This document shows positions 35,136-43,534 of a stretch of DNA of 64,000 nucleotides, one piece after another. Both the position numbers and the translations under genes were made by a program. Position 1 is the stretch's first letter; the number at the start of each line of letters is the position of its first letter. A model generated the notes under the pieces. It did not search any database. It was given only the letters and a program-made list of their open reading frames with translations, and was not told the origin of the DNA. The DNA is from Haliea alexandrii (GTDB taxonomy: Bacteria > Pseudomonadota > Gammaproteobacteria > Pseudomonadales > Halieaceae), in the NCBI RefSeq assembly GCF_003719295.1, contig NZ_RFLW01000003.1:1-64000 (forward strand), read 5' to 3'.

Positions 35136-35405
35136 TCACGTCTTCTGTCGGGGCGACGACTTAGGGGGGTTACGGAAGGTCGAGTTTAACCAGACTGCCC
35201 AGAGCATCGGAAAATTGTCCCTGCGATCTTCCGGCTGGGTAAGATCGCGTAATAAATCGGGCGCAATATCTCTGGTCAGGGAGGCCTTCACAAATTGAGG
35301 TACATCCTCTGTCAAAATCCATCCGCAGTATGTCGCTCCAAGTTGAACGTATCCTGTGAACCAACGAAAACCAAACGCTCCGAACGCGAAGTAGACCTGA
35401 TTGAT
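35136..35405 (-). pseudogene. Protein-like frame without a start codon, unidentified
   Basis: Between a TAG at 35406-35408 and a TGA at 35136-35138 an 89-codon frame has natural-looking composition: VYFAFGAFGFRWFTGYVQLG, then DVPQFVKASLTRDIAPDLL, then RRDNFPMLWAVWLNST. The aromatic N-terminal stretch looks like the interior of a larger protein. No ATG or GTG is available; the first possible start is a TTG at 35315. Together with the hairpin just after it, this suggests the 3' end of a lost gene. I do not recognise the family. The rest of the 34.9-35.5 kb gap holds only the palindrome, hairpin and terminator listed separately. Confidence 0.3.
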
Positions 35406-35440
35406 CTAGCGATGTGGCGTAAGCCCTGTTTTTTTTGCAC

Positions 35441-35467
35441 AAAAAAAAGGCCGGTTAAAAACGGCCT
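35441..35467 (-). terminator. Rho-independent terminator of the TonB-dependent receptor gene
   Basis: On the minus strand AGGCCG-N8-CGGCCT is followed directly by a run of seven to eight T. It lies 41 bp after the receptor stop codon at 35508. Confidence 0.8.
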
Positions 35468-35507
35468 AATAAGCTCCATTCGCGACCTGGAGTGATTCTA
35501 GCAACAA

Positions 35508-37871
35508 TTACTCGTACACGTAGCTGACTGTAACCCCGTAAGTTCTCGGGTCGCCAAATGGCGAGATTCCGGACGCTCCGAAGTCGGCAAAGGCACCGAT
35601 ATCACTGACAGCGTACTCTTCATCCGTAAGGTTGCGCCCCCAGATGGAGACCTTTAAGTCACCATTGGTGAAGCGAAATTGTGACAGAGACACGCTTGCG
35701 TCAAGCAAACCGTATTTGTCGTTACGATTGGATGTACCCAGTACGATTCCGGACTCCGATTCATCCTCGTAGTAGTAGTTGATATTGGCTTGAAGCAGCA
35801 GGCCATTGAATACGGTTCGCGCGTAATCCAGGCTGGCACTGTAGCTAAGCTCCGGCGCGTAGGGCAATTCGTCCACCAGCGGTGTCGGTGGTGCACCCGT
35901 ATTGGGGTCAATACTGTCTTTGTCGAGGCTGGTATCCAGGTAGCCGCCGGCCAATGTCAGGGTGAAGGACTCTGACAAGAGCGCCGTCAGGTCAAACTCG
36001 GCCCCTCTGATGCTGGCATCGCCGAGATTAAGGTTGTCACGATCTGCCGGTGTGGGGCCCGTTTGTATGCTGCCTTGGTAATCCTGGTATTCCATATCGA
36101 ACACGGCAGCGTTCAAACGAACCCTGTGATTCCAGTACTCACCCTTGATACCCAACTCGTAGGAAACTATGGTCTCCTCATCAGCACCCTCCTGGAAGAG
36201 AAATTCTTCATAAGAGAGGGTTGACGTACCTCCTGAGCGATAACCGGTAACGACCGACCCGTAAATGTTGACTGAGTCAGAGACGTCATAGGCGATCGTC
36301 AAAGACGGATTGAAATTATCGAATTCCTTCTTATATTTGGTATCGATAAAGGGGTTACTGGAGTTGGTATTATTGCGAACCGCCTCGCGCTGGTCTTCCG
36401 AATAGCGTGCCCCAACGGTCACATGAAACGCGCTCCCCACGGGCGTATAAGTCGCCTGACCATAGACGGCAATACTTTTGTTCTCAGTCTCAGTCTCGTC
36501 AGTGCCTGGCAGTTTCGGTCCGCCAATGCTAGCACTGAGATCCCGGTTCTTGCTGTTGTCGTCGTAGTAGTAGATCCCCGAGACGTACTCGATATCCCCG
36601 CCCATTAAACCGGTATCACCAATGAGCTGGAACTCCTGTGTGGTCTGCGTGAACTCCTGGCGGTACTCACCGCCAGTCCCCAGAGGAGAGGGACCAATCG
36701 GAAAGGGTACACCGGGAATCTCCAAATAGGTCTGCACTGTGCCTGTGACCTGAGTGAACTGCGTGGCATCGACATCGCGGTATCCCGTGATTGACTTCAG
36801 CTGCATATTTTCAGAGAGCTCCCAGGAGACTGTGAGCGAGCTACCCCAGACGGTGTTTTCATCCGGTTGCACGTCGAAAATCGAATAGCCCTTATCCAGG
36901 CGGTTATCCGTGATCGGATCCGGATAGAAGATACTGGCGATTGGAGCCCCAGGTGGACCCAGCGGCACCAAAACCGGAGTATCTGTGCCCGCTACCGATT
37001 CGGCGTAGCCACCCAGCACTTGTGAATAACGCGCGGTGTCCTCTATTTGCGTCGCCTCGGCAACAAAGTCGATGAGCAGTGTGTCTGTAGGCTCCACCCT
37101 GAACGCGACGCGAGCTGCGACTCTATCCTCTTTGCCCCAGTTTTCGCCAATGCCCGTATTCTCCACCAGGCCATCGCGCTGCGATACCAGCAGACTCATC
37201 CGAGCGGCCGCACTCTCACCCAACGGAATGTTGATCCCTGTATTCGACTTGACCCTGTCATAGTTGCCCGCAGTGAAAGACTGTCTCAGCGTGAACTCAC
37301 CGATCTCCGGTTTTCTGCTGATCAGGTTGATCGCGCCACCTGTGGCGTTACGACCGTACAGCGTACCCTGTGGCCCGCGAAGAATCTCAATCCGCTCCAG
37401 ATCCGATGCTTCGAAGGAACCACCAAAGGATGAGCCGACATAGATACCATCGGTATAAAGAGCGACGGCAGGATCCTGGGTGACTTCCACCGTGACAGCA
37501 CCGACACCGCGAATGAACGAACGGAAGGTCGTGGCGATACCAAAGTATTCATTGGTGATGACATTTGGGACTTTGGCACCGATATCCTCGATTTCATCAA
37601 TGCCGAACTTCTCCAGAGACTCGACCCCCATGGCGACAAGCGAGATCGGCACATCCTGCAGTGACTGCTCCCGCTTCTCTGCGGTAACCACGATTTCTTC
37701 CAACGCAGGACCGACACCCTGTTGCGCTGTCGCGTGCTGCACCGCCAAGGTCAATGCGCAAGTTGCCATCGCCATGCCCCTGCTTACGGGTGTGCACGCG
37801 CCTTTGCAACGCACTGCACCTCGCCCTTTGACACCGTGATTCTTATGTGTAGTCATGCCATTAAATTCCAT
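35508..37871 (-). CDS. TonB-dependent outer-membrane receptor
   Basis: 787 residues; a second ATG at 37856 is an equally possible start, since neither has a strong ribosome binding site. A signal sequence (MAMATCALTLAVQHATAQQ) is followed by the TonB box EEIVVTAEKREQSLQDVP. The plug domain has IRGVGAVTVEVTQDPAVALY, DGIYVGSSFGG and the LERIEILRGPQGTLYGRNATGGAINLIS hallmark. A beta-barrel of about 600 residues ends in TYGVTVSYVYE with a terminal aromatic pattern. The substrate is unknown; its place at the head of an acyl-CoA catabolic cluster suggests import of the compound degraded there. Single-gene unit with its own terminator. Confidence 0.92.
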   Translation of the reverse strand: MEFNGMTTHKNHGVKGRGAVRCKGACTPVSRGMAMATCALTLAVQHATAQQGVGPALEEIVVTAEKREQSLQDVPISLVAMGVESLEKFGIDEIEDIGAKVPNVITNEYFGIATTFRSFIRGVGAVTVEVTQDPAVALYTDGIYVGSSFGGSFEASDLERIEILRGPQGTLYGRNATGGAINLISRKPEIGEFTLRQSFTAGNYDRVKSNTGINIPLGESAAARMSLLVSQRDGLVENTGIGENWGKEDRVAARVAFRVEPTDTLLIDFVAEATQIEDTARYSQVLGGYAESVAGTDTPVLVPLGPPGAPIASIFYPDPITDNRLDKGYSIFDVQPDENTVWGSSLTVSWELSENMQLKSITGYRDVDATQFTQVTGTVQTYLEIPGVPFPIGPSPLGTGGEYRQEFTQTTQEFQLIGDTGLMGGDIEYVSGIYYYDDNSKNRDLSASIGGPKLPGTDETETENKSIAVYGQATYTPVGSAFHVTVGARYSEDQREAVRNNTNSSNPFIDTKYKKEFDNFNPSLTIAYDVSDSVNIYGSVVTGYRSGGTSTLSYEEFLFQEGADEETIVSYELGIKGEYWNHRVRLNAAVFDMEYQDYQGSIQTGPTPADRDNLNLGDASIRGAEFDLTALLSESFTLTLAGGYLDTSLDKDSIDPNTGAPPTPLVDELPYAPELSYSASLDYARTVFNGLLLQANINYYYEDESESGIVLGTSNRNDKYGLLDASVSLSQFRFTNGDLKVSIWGRNLTDEEYAVSDIGAFADFGASGISPFGDPRTYGVTVSYVYE

Positions 37872-38111
37872 ATTTTGCGTTGAATGTTATTTATGTGTGA
37901 ACGCAGAAAATTCTAGTGCATCGAATTGCTTATTAAGTACTCGTGTTTTGCTTGCTTGGGTTCCACTACTATCGAAGACCGATGAGGAATGTAACTTTTA
38001 TTCGGCTCACATTTGAGCTACCAGCCCGCCGTTACTCCCGGTCAGCCCGCTGCAAAGCCACTCTTGACCGTAAATTGCAACAGCGCGTTCGGAAACAAGA
38101 CAGACCTTTAA

Positions 38112-38525
38112 TCAGGCAAGGGGCTTGCGTTCCGTCACAAGGAAAATCGCGCCGCCCTGCGCCAAAAGGCGATGCTGGGCGTCAAAGAGCTTTCCCTCTG
38201 CGACTACAGTCTTTCTGCTCCTGTTGATCACTCGCCCCTCCGCATAGATTCGACCCCTAGCCAGTGGCCGGAAAAAATTACCTGACAGTTGCATTGTCGG
38301 CGCTAGGGAAACCCTGGGGCTGTCGGATTGCACTGACCGCGACATTACGGTATCCAAGAGTGCCAGAAATACGCCACCGTGCACGCTGCCCGCCCCATGA
38401 AGGTGTTGTTGTCCTACCGCCAGCTCCAGCCGGTATACGCCATTTTCATAGCCGCAGAGTTGTATGCCTAGCAGTTCGTTAAAGCCCGCCACAGTCGCCC
38501 CCGTCGTCACGGCATTGCGGGACAT
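38112..38525 (-). CDS. PaaI-like hotdog-fold acyl-CoA thioesterase
   Basis: 137 residues from the ATG at 38525 (a TTG six codons earlier is an alternative). The hotdog motif HGAGSVHGGVFLALLDTVMS near residue 45 carries the glycine-rich helix start and catalytic Asp of PaaI/YbdB-type enzymes. The second half has PTMQLSGNFFRPLARGRIYAEGRV, matching the central strands. It would hydrolyse acyl-CoA, freeing CoA from dead-end or overloaded intermediates. It lies 25 bp downstream of an acyl-CoA dehydrogenase gene and is probably co-transcribed with it. Confidence 0.85.
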   Translation of the reverse strand: MSRNAVTTGATVAGFNELLGIQLCGYENGVYRLELAVGQQHLHGAGSVHGGVFLALLDTVMSRSVQSDSPRVSLAPTMQLSGNFFRPLARGRIYAEGRVINRSRKTVVAEGKLFDAQHRLLAQGGAIFLVTERKPLA

Positions 38526-38550
38526 CTCTGTTTGGCATGCCAACTGCGCC

Positions 38551-39714
38551 CTACCTGGGCAACTTCAACCGATTGCAGATATTGTTCTTCTGTATGGCAG
38601 AAGAACCACCGAGTATAGGCATCACAAGGATGTCACGCACGTAGCGCTCCATATCAAAATCTCCCACATATCCATACGCACCCATAATCTGCTGACAGCT
38701 AAGAACGATCTCACGCGCAGTCTCACAGACAAACAGCTTGGCCATGGCGGTTTCGACGGCGGCAGGCCTGCCTTGATCGACCATTTGCGCCGCGTTGTAA
38801 GTCATTAGACGGCAGGCCTCCAGTCGTGTCCTGGCATCCGCGAGCATGTGACGGATCGATTGTAATGAGCAGATGGGCTTGCCAAACTGAATGCGCTCCT
38901 GCGCATAATTCCAGGCGTCCTCGACGGCGGCTCTGGCAATGCCCAGCGCCATCGCCGCCACCTCAACCTTCTCAATGTCCAGTCCAGGTCCGGCCAACTT
39001 CTCCCAACCCCTGTTCCAGCCCTCCTCACCACCGATAACATTGCCCATCGGCACCTCGACATCAACGAAGCTCACGTCAAAGGTACCACCACCTTTCAGC
39101 CCCAGCGTGTCCTGTGGCTCCAGCAACACCCCCGGTGTCGTCGGAGGAATCAGTACCAAGGACAGGTTTTTGTAGCGTTGGTCAGCCGGCCCGGTCCTGA
39201 CAAGGGTATAGATGTAATCGGAGATAGCCGCCCCAGAGCAGAACCGCTTGCTGCCATTGATCACAACGGTATCGGCATTGCGAATAGCGGAGGTTCTCAC
39301 ACTGGCGACATCTGAACCCACATCCGGCTCTGACAGGCCATACGCGAACATCAAACCTTCCTGCGCGACTCGTGGCAATAGTGCTTCTTTTTGTTCGTGG
39401 CTGGAGACCTCCTCCAGGTTCAGGCCAGCGTAACAACTGGACTGTATATAGGCGCAGCCCACGGACATACTGCGTGAGCACAGCTCTTCAATCACAACGA
39501 CGGTGGCGACGATATCCTTGCCACTGCCCCCGTACTGCTCGGAAACTGTCAAGCCCATACACCCCATTTCCACCAGCTTGTCGTGAACATCACGGGGAAA
39601 GTAATTCTCCTTGTCCCAACGCTTTACCAGGTCACGGGGCATCTCCTTTTCAACAAAACTCTTGAGACTGCTGCGAATCATCGCAGTTTGTTCGGACTCC
39701 TCGAACTGATTCAC
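38551..39714 (-). CDS. Acyl-CoA dehydrogenase with displaced catalytic base
   Basis: 387 residues. FAD and substrate motifs are clear: YGLSEPDVGSDVASV near 128, the helix ARAAVEDAWNYAQERIQFGK near 245, and the C-terminal QQIMGAYGYVGDFDMERYVRD. The usual glutamate of YEGT-type enzymes is replaced by glycine (ILGGSSAIQ). A glutamate in LDIEKVEVAAMALG sits where isovaleryl- and long-chain acyl-CoA dehydrogenases carry their alternative base, so activity on branched or long acyl-CoA is plausible. It is divergent from the thiolase operon across a 236 bp region with two operator-like palindromes. Confidence 0.88.
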   Translation of the reverse strand: MNQFEESEQTAMIRSSLKSFVEKEMPRDLVKRWDKENYFPRDVHDKLVEMGCMGLTVSEQYGGSGKDIVATVVVIEELCSRSMSVGCAYIQSSCYAGLNLEEVSSHEQKEALLPRVAQEGLMFAYGLSEPDVGSDVASVRTSAIRNADTVVINGSKRFCSGAAISDYIYTLVRTGPADQRYKNLSLVLIPPTTPGVLLEPQDTLGLKGGGTFDVSFVDVEVPMGNVIGGEEGWNRGWEKLAGPGLDIEKVEVAAMALGIARAAVEDAWNYAQERIQFGKPICSLQSIRHMLADARTRLEACRLMTYNAAQMVDQGRPAAVETAMAKLFVCETAREIVLSCQQIMGAYGYVGDFDMERYVRDILVMPILGGSSAIQKNNICNRLKLPR

Positions 39715-39756
39715 GCCTGCTTACCCCCTACGGCTTTTCCATCGACCGGGGATGGT

Positions 39757-39778
39757 AATGTGATACTTCGCTTACATT
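39757..39778. promoter_or_regulatory. Operator-like palindrome, copy 1, divergent promoter region
   Basis: AATGTGA-N8-TTACATT, 22 bp, seven-base arms with one mismatch. It lies 43 bp upstream of the acyl-CoA dehydrogenase start at 39714. The same element occurs at 39862 and 52381. Arm and spacer lengths suit a TetR-type dimer. Confidence 0.55.
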
Positions 39779-39861
39779 GAACTCGCGTTCTCGACGCCGT
39801 GTACTTCAGCAACACTGACACCGTCACTTCCCTACAGTGCCACTGCGTACCATACGAGTTT

Positions 39862-39883
39862 AATGTGAGTTTTCTCTCAGATT
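39862..39883. promoter_or_regulatory. Operator-like palindrome, copy 2, upstream of the thiolase operon
   Basis: AATGTGA-N8-TCAGATT, one mismatch from a perfect seven-base inverted repeat. It ends 67 bp before the first gene of the plus-strand operon (39951). With copy 1, 83 bp away, it would let one regulator control both directions. Confidence 0.55.
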
Positions 39884-39950
39884 AGGATTGCTCTCCCGAG
39901 CGAATACAACCATCGAGCATGCCCGAGCAGGGTTTGTCAGGGACTAATCT

Positions 39951-41423
39951 ATGCAGCCTATGGACACCACATCCACTAGTGGAGCCGGCATTACCTCAAT
40001 CGGCTCCTATATCCCGAGAACCCGGCTGTCCCGCAAGGCAATTGCCGCAGCAAACAGCTGGGCCAATCCTGGCCTGGTCGGCAGGGGCAAGGGACATCGC
40101 GCGGTGTGCTCGCACGACGAAGACGCAATCACCATGGCTGTGGCCGCGGCCCGCGCTGCGCAGGCGGCCGGATGTCGCGACGTCGTGCAAGTATTGCAGT
40201 TTGCGTCTACAACATTGCCGTTTGCTGATCGCCAGAATGCCGGCATCATCCGTGAGGCGCTCTCCTTGCCCTCGGCGTTGCGCACCCTTGATGTCACGGG
40301 CTCACTACGCTGCGCCACCTCAGCGCTGATCGCAGCACTGGAATCAAGAGAGACACAGCTGCTCATCGCAGCCGACAAGCGCAGGACGCTACCGGCAAGC
40401 ACACTGGAGATGTCAGTGGGCGATGCCGGCGCCGCTGTGATCACGGGGCAGCACAACGTGCTCGCTCACTATCTCGGGAGCTACTCGAGCGCCATCGATA
40501 TGACGGACCACTACCGGGCTCAGCATGCCGAGTTCGACTACCAGCTGGAGGAGCGCTGGGTCCGCGATGAAGGGCTTCTAAAAATCATTCCCGAGGCGAT
40601 CTCACAGCTGCTGGAGACGCTGGCTGTGGCTGGCAGTGAGATTTCGCATCTGGTTCTGCCCGGGGTCGATAGCAAGACAGGCAGTGCAATCGCGACGCAT
40701 TGCGGGATTGCAGGCACAGCGATCAGCAACAATCTAGAGCTCGAGTGCGGTACCAGTGGCTGCGCACATCCTCTGTTAATGCTCAACCATGTCCTTGAGA
40801 ATGCGCAACCTGGCGACAAAATACTGCTGATAGGATTTGGCCAGGGTTGCGATGCACTGCTTTTCCGGGCGACTGAACTGGTCACACGACTTCACACCGA
40901 GCAACCGCTTCAGAAACTATTGAATAGCGGTGTAGAGGACGACAATTATCAGCGCTATCTGTCGATCAACCAGCTGGTGGAGCTCGACTGGGGTATGCGG
41001 GCGGAACGCGACAATAGAACGTCACAATCTGCGTTCTTCCGGCATCGGAGCACGGTAACAGGATTCATCGGCGGCCGCTGTACACACTGCGATACGCCTC
41101 AGTTCCCGCGAAGACCCATCTGCGCCAACCCCGAATGTCGTCGCTCCGGCGAGCAACACGACGAGCCTTTCAAGGACAAACGCGCAACCGTCAAATCCTA
41201 CACCGAGGACTGGCTGGCGCTCTGTTACAACCCGCCCCTGAAATACGGCAACGTTCGCTTCGAGGGCGGCGGTGTGGTGATGATGGAGTTTGCCGATTTC
41301 GCGGTGGGTGAAGTACAGGTGGGCACGCCCTTGCGCATGGTATTTCGAATCAAAGACGAAGACAGCAAGCGCGGTTTCAGGCGCTACTTCTGGAAGGCGG
41401 CGCCTTGTCTCGGCGCAAGCTGA
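39951..41423 (+). CDS. Fusion of a KAS III/HMG-CoA synthase-like thiolase-fold domain and a DUF35 zinc-ribbon/OB domain
   Basis: 490 residues. Residues 1-350 are a thiolase-fold synthase: GITSIGSYIPRTRLSRKAI at the start, nucleophile Cys121 in GSLRCATSALIAAL, and ELECGTSGCAHPLLMLNH near 270. Residues 370-480 are a DUF35 domain: a zinc ribbon with Cys377, Cys380, Cys391 and Cys396, then an OB-fold (GGGVVMMEFADFAVGEVQVG). DUF35 domains bind acyl-CoA for thiolase partners; here the helper is fused to a synthase-like enzyme, and a separate thiolase follows 66 bp later. First gene of a nine-gene plus-strand operon. It may condense or cleave an acyl-CoA; direction unknown. Confidence 0.82.
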   Translation: MQPMDTTSTSGAGITSIGSYIPRTRLSRKAIAAANSWANPGLVGRGKGHRAVCSHDEDAITMAVAAARAAQAAGCRDVVQVLQFASTTLPFADRQNAGIIREALSLPSALRTLDVTGSLRCATSALIAALESRETQLLIAADKRRTLPASTLEMSVGDAGAAVITGQHNVLAHYLGSYSSAIDMTDHYRAQHAEFDYQLEERWVRDEGLLKIIPEAISQLLETLAVAGSEISHLVLPGVDSKTGSAIATHCGIAGTAISNNLELECGTSGCAHPLLMLNHVLENAQPGDKILLIGFGQGCDALLFRATELVTRLHTEQPLQKLLNSGVEDDNYQRYLSINQLVELDWGMRAERDNRTSQSAFFRHRSTVTGFIGGRCTHCDTPQFPRRPICANPECRRSGEQHDEPFKDKRATVKSYTEDWLALCYNPPLKYGNVRFEGGGVVMMEFADFAVGEVQVGTPLRMVFRIKDEDSKRGFRRYFWKAAPCLGAS

Positions 41424-41489
41424 TCTGTGCCTACCGCAACGGCACGGCACCGGGTTGCTATTGGCAGCCAGCATATAAAGGAATGAATC

Positions 41490-42707
41490 ATGGCCCAGGG
41501 TATTAAAGACAAGGTGGTTATCATTGGCATGGGCTGTACCCGCTTTGGCGAACATTGGGGTAGCAGCGCGGAAGACCTTATCGTCGAGTCGTTCAGCGAA
41601 GCACTGTCAGACGCCGGCATCGAGCGAGACCTGCTTGAAGCTGCCTGGTTTGGACTCTCCGTCGACGAACAGAATCTGGGTAAGTCTGCACTGTCCCTGT
41701 CCGAGACGCTGCGCCTGCCAAATATCCCGGCGACACGCGTGGAAAATATGTGTGCCACCGGTACCGAAGCCCTGCGCGGTGCGGTCTATGGTGTCGCCTC
41801 CGGAGCCTGTGATATCGCTTTGGCGCTGGGCGTGGACAAGCTCAAGGATACCGGCTATGGCGGGCTGCCAGAGCGCACAAAGGGCACCTTCGATGACCTA
41901 TGGAGCCCCAGCGCCACAGCGCCGGGTTCTTTTGCCCAGCTCGCCAGTGCCTACAGCGCCCGCCACAACATCAGCATGCAAAAACTGAAGCAAGCTATGG
42001 CGCATGTCTCCTGGAAAAGCCATGAGAATGGGTTCCTTAACCAAAAGGCTCATCTGCGCAGTCGCACGACGATAGAGAAAATTCTCGCGGCACCGACCAT
42101 CGCCTACCCGCTCGGCCTGTTCGACTGTTGTGGCGTCAGCGACGGTTCCGCCTGCGCCATTGTTTGCACACCTGAGAAAGCCGCCGAACTGGGCAAGACC
42201 GGCACCCTGGTCAGCATCAAATCCATGCAATTGGCACTAAGCAACGGCTCTGAATTGTCCCACGACTCCTGGGACGGCAGCTATGCGCTCACCACCCGGG
42301 TCGCAGCAGCCCGCGCTTACCGGGAAGCCGGTATCGAAGACCCGGTAAGTAATCTCGATCTCGTTGAGGTCCACGACTGCTTCTCAATCACGGAACTCGT
42401 GACTATGGAAGACCTTGGACTTTCAGACACCGGAAACGCCTGCGACGACATCTTGGCCGGCAAGTTTGACGCCACCGGGAAAGTCCCCTGTAACATCGAC
42501 GGCGGCCTCAAATGTTTTGGCCATCCAATCGGAGCCACCGGCCTGCGTATGGCCTATGAGCTGTACCTCCAACTCCAAGGCCGTGCTGGTCAACGCCAGC
42601 TTGACCGTCCACGTACCGGGCTGACCCACAACCTCGGCGGATTCCCTAACAAGAATGTCTGCAGCGTATCCATCCTCGGACTCTACGAGAACGATGGCTA
42701 TCGCTAG
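41490..42707 (+). CDS. Thiolase (SCP-x/acetyl-CoA acetyltransferase-like)
   Basis: 405 residues with a strong AAAGGA site. Catalytic residues are intact: Cys88 in VENMCATGTEALRG, and the C-terminal GGLKCFGHPIGATGLRM carrying the catalytic His. LFDCCGVSDGSACAIV and EVHDCFSITELV match the SCP-x/lipid-transfer thiolase branch, which usually works with a DUF35 protein; here that is probably the fused domain encoded just upstream. It should release acetyl- or propionyl-CoA from a 3-ketoacyl-CoA. Confidence 0.88.
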   Translation: MAQGIKDKVVIIGMGCTRFGEHWGSSAEDLIVESFSEALSDAGIERDLLEAAWFGLSVDEQNLGKSALSLSETLRLPNIPATRVENMCATGTEALRGAVYGVASGACDIALALGVDKLKDTGYGGLPERTKGTFDDLWSPSATAPGSFAQLASAYSARHNISMQKLKQAMAHVSWKSHENGFLNQKAHLRSRTTIEKILAAPTIAYPLGLFDCCGVSDGSACAIVCTPEKAAELGKTGTLVSIKSMQLALSNGSELSHDSWDGSYALTTRVAAARAYREAGIEDPVSNLDLVEVHDCFSITELVTMEDLGLSDTGNACDDILAGKFDATGKVPCNIDGGLKCFGHPIGATGLRMAYELYLQLQGRAGQRQLDRPRTGLTHNLGGFPNKNVCSVSILGLYENDGYR

Positions 42708-42731
42708 CATGATCAACAAAGGACGTACGTA

Positions 42732-43505
42732 ATGCAAAACCCAATGATGATGACTGACCGTGTAATCATGGTCACCGGCGGCGGCCAGGGAATTGGCCGC
42801 CAACTAGCCGAGCAGCTGCTGTCCCTGGAAGCGAAGGTCGCGCTTGTCGATATCGATGCCGGCATGTTGGCCGAAGCCCGCGACGCTCTGGGCGCTTCCC
42901 GCGTGAGCACCTATTGCGGCGATGTCAGCGACCCCGAGTTTGTCAATGCGACGGTCGACAGCATAGTGGCTGAGCAGGGTGACATCCATGGACTGATCAA
43001 CAACGCCGGGATTGTAAGGGCTGCAATGGCCAGCGAAATGGCTATTGAGCAATGGCACCAGGTGATAGGCGTCAACCTTACGGGGGCCTTCATCTGCCTG
43101 CAGGCTGTGGGACGGCATTTGATCAGCAAGGCAAAAGAGGGCGACCCGAATCCAGGCAGCGTCGTCAACATTTCATCTGACGCCGGACGTCGCGGCACCA
43201 TCGGACAGATCAACTACGGCGCGGCAAAGTCCGGCGTACTTGGCCTCACCATGTGCTCCGCACGCGAATGGGGACGTTACAACATCAATGTCAACAGCGT
43301 GTGCTACGGCATGGTGGAGACCGCAATGACCGCGACGATCCGTCAGGAGAAATTTCGCGACAAGTATCTGTCACAGATTCCGCTGGGCCGTTTCTCGACG
43401 ACCGGGGACGTGGCACCGGCGACATGTTTCCTGCTCAGCGATGCCGCTTCCTACATCACAGGCCAGCATCTCAGCATCGATGGTGGCTTCTACATCAGTT
43501 CCTGA
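42732..43505 (+). CDS. Short-chain dehydrogenase/reductase (3-hydroxyacyl-CoA dehydrogenase-like)
   Basis: 257 residues with an AAAGGA site 9 bp upstream. The motifs of an active classical SDR are present: VTGGGQGIGRQLAEQL, DIDAG after strand 2 (NAD preference), INNAGIVRA, the catalytic serine in VVNISSDAGRRG, and YGAAKSGV. The C-terminus ends SIDGGFYIS. Its position between a thiolase and an enoyl-CoA hydratase suggests oxidation of a 3-hydroxyacyl-CoA intermediate. Confidence 0.88.
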   Translation: MQNPMMMTDRVIMVTGGGQGIGRQLAEQLLSLEAKVALVDIDAGMLAEARDALGASRVSTYCGDVSDPEFVNATVDSIVAEQGDIHGLINNAGIVRAAMASEMAIEQWHQVIGVNLTGAFICLQAVGRHLISKAKEGDPNPGSVVNISSDAGRRGTIGQINYGAAKSGVLGLTMCSAREWGRYNINVNSVCYGMVETAMTATIRQEKFRDKYLSQIPLGRFSTTGDVAPATCFLLSDAASYITGQHLSIDGGFYISS

Positions 43506-43518
43506 CTTCCAAGTCAGG
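43501..43518 (+). repeat. Perfect short hairpin at the SDR stop codon
   Basis: CCTGACTT-CC-AAGTCAGG, an 8-bp perfect inverted repeat with a two-base centre. It covers the SDR stop codon and ends 16 bp before the next ATG. It could modulate coupling or mRNA processing, or be an operator-sized palindrome. Confidence 0.35.
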
Positions 43519-43534
43519 ACACGGGGTGCCCACC

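Noticed and set aside
37988-38013. Fourth copy of the AATGTGA/TCACATT palindrome near the receptor gene
   Set aside because: Half-sites AATGTAA and TCACATT are present but 12 bases apart instead of 8.
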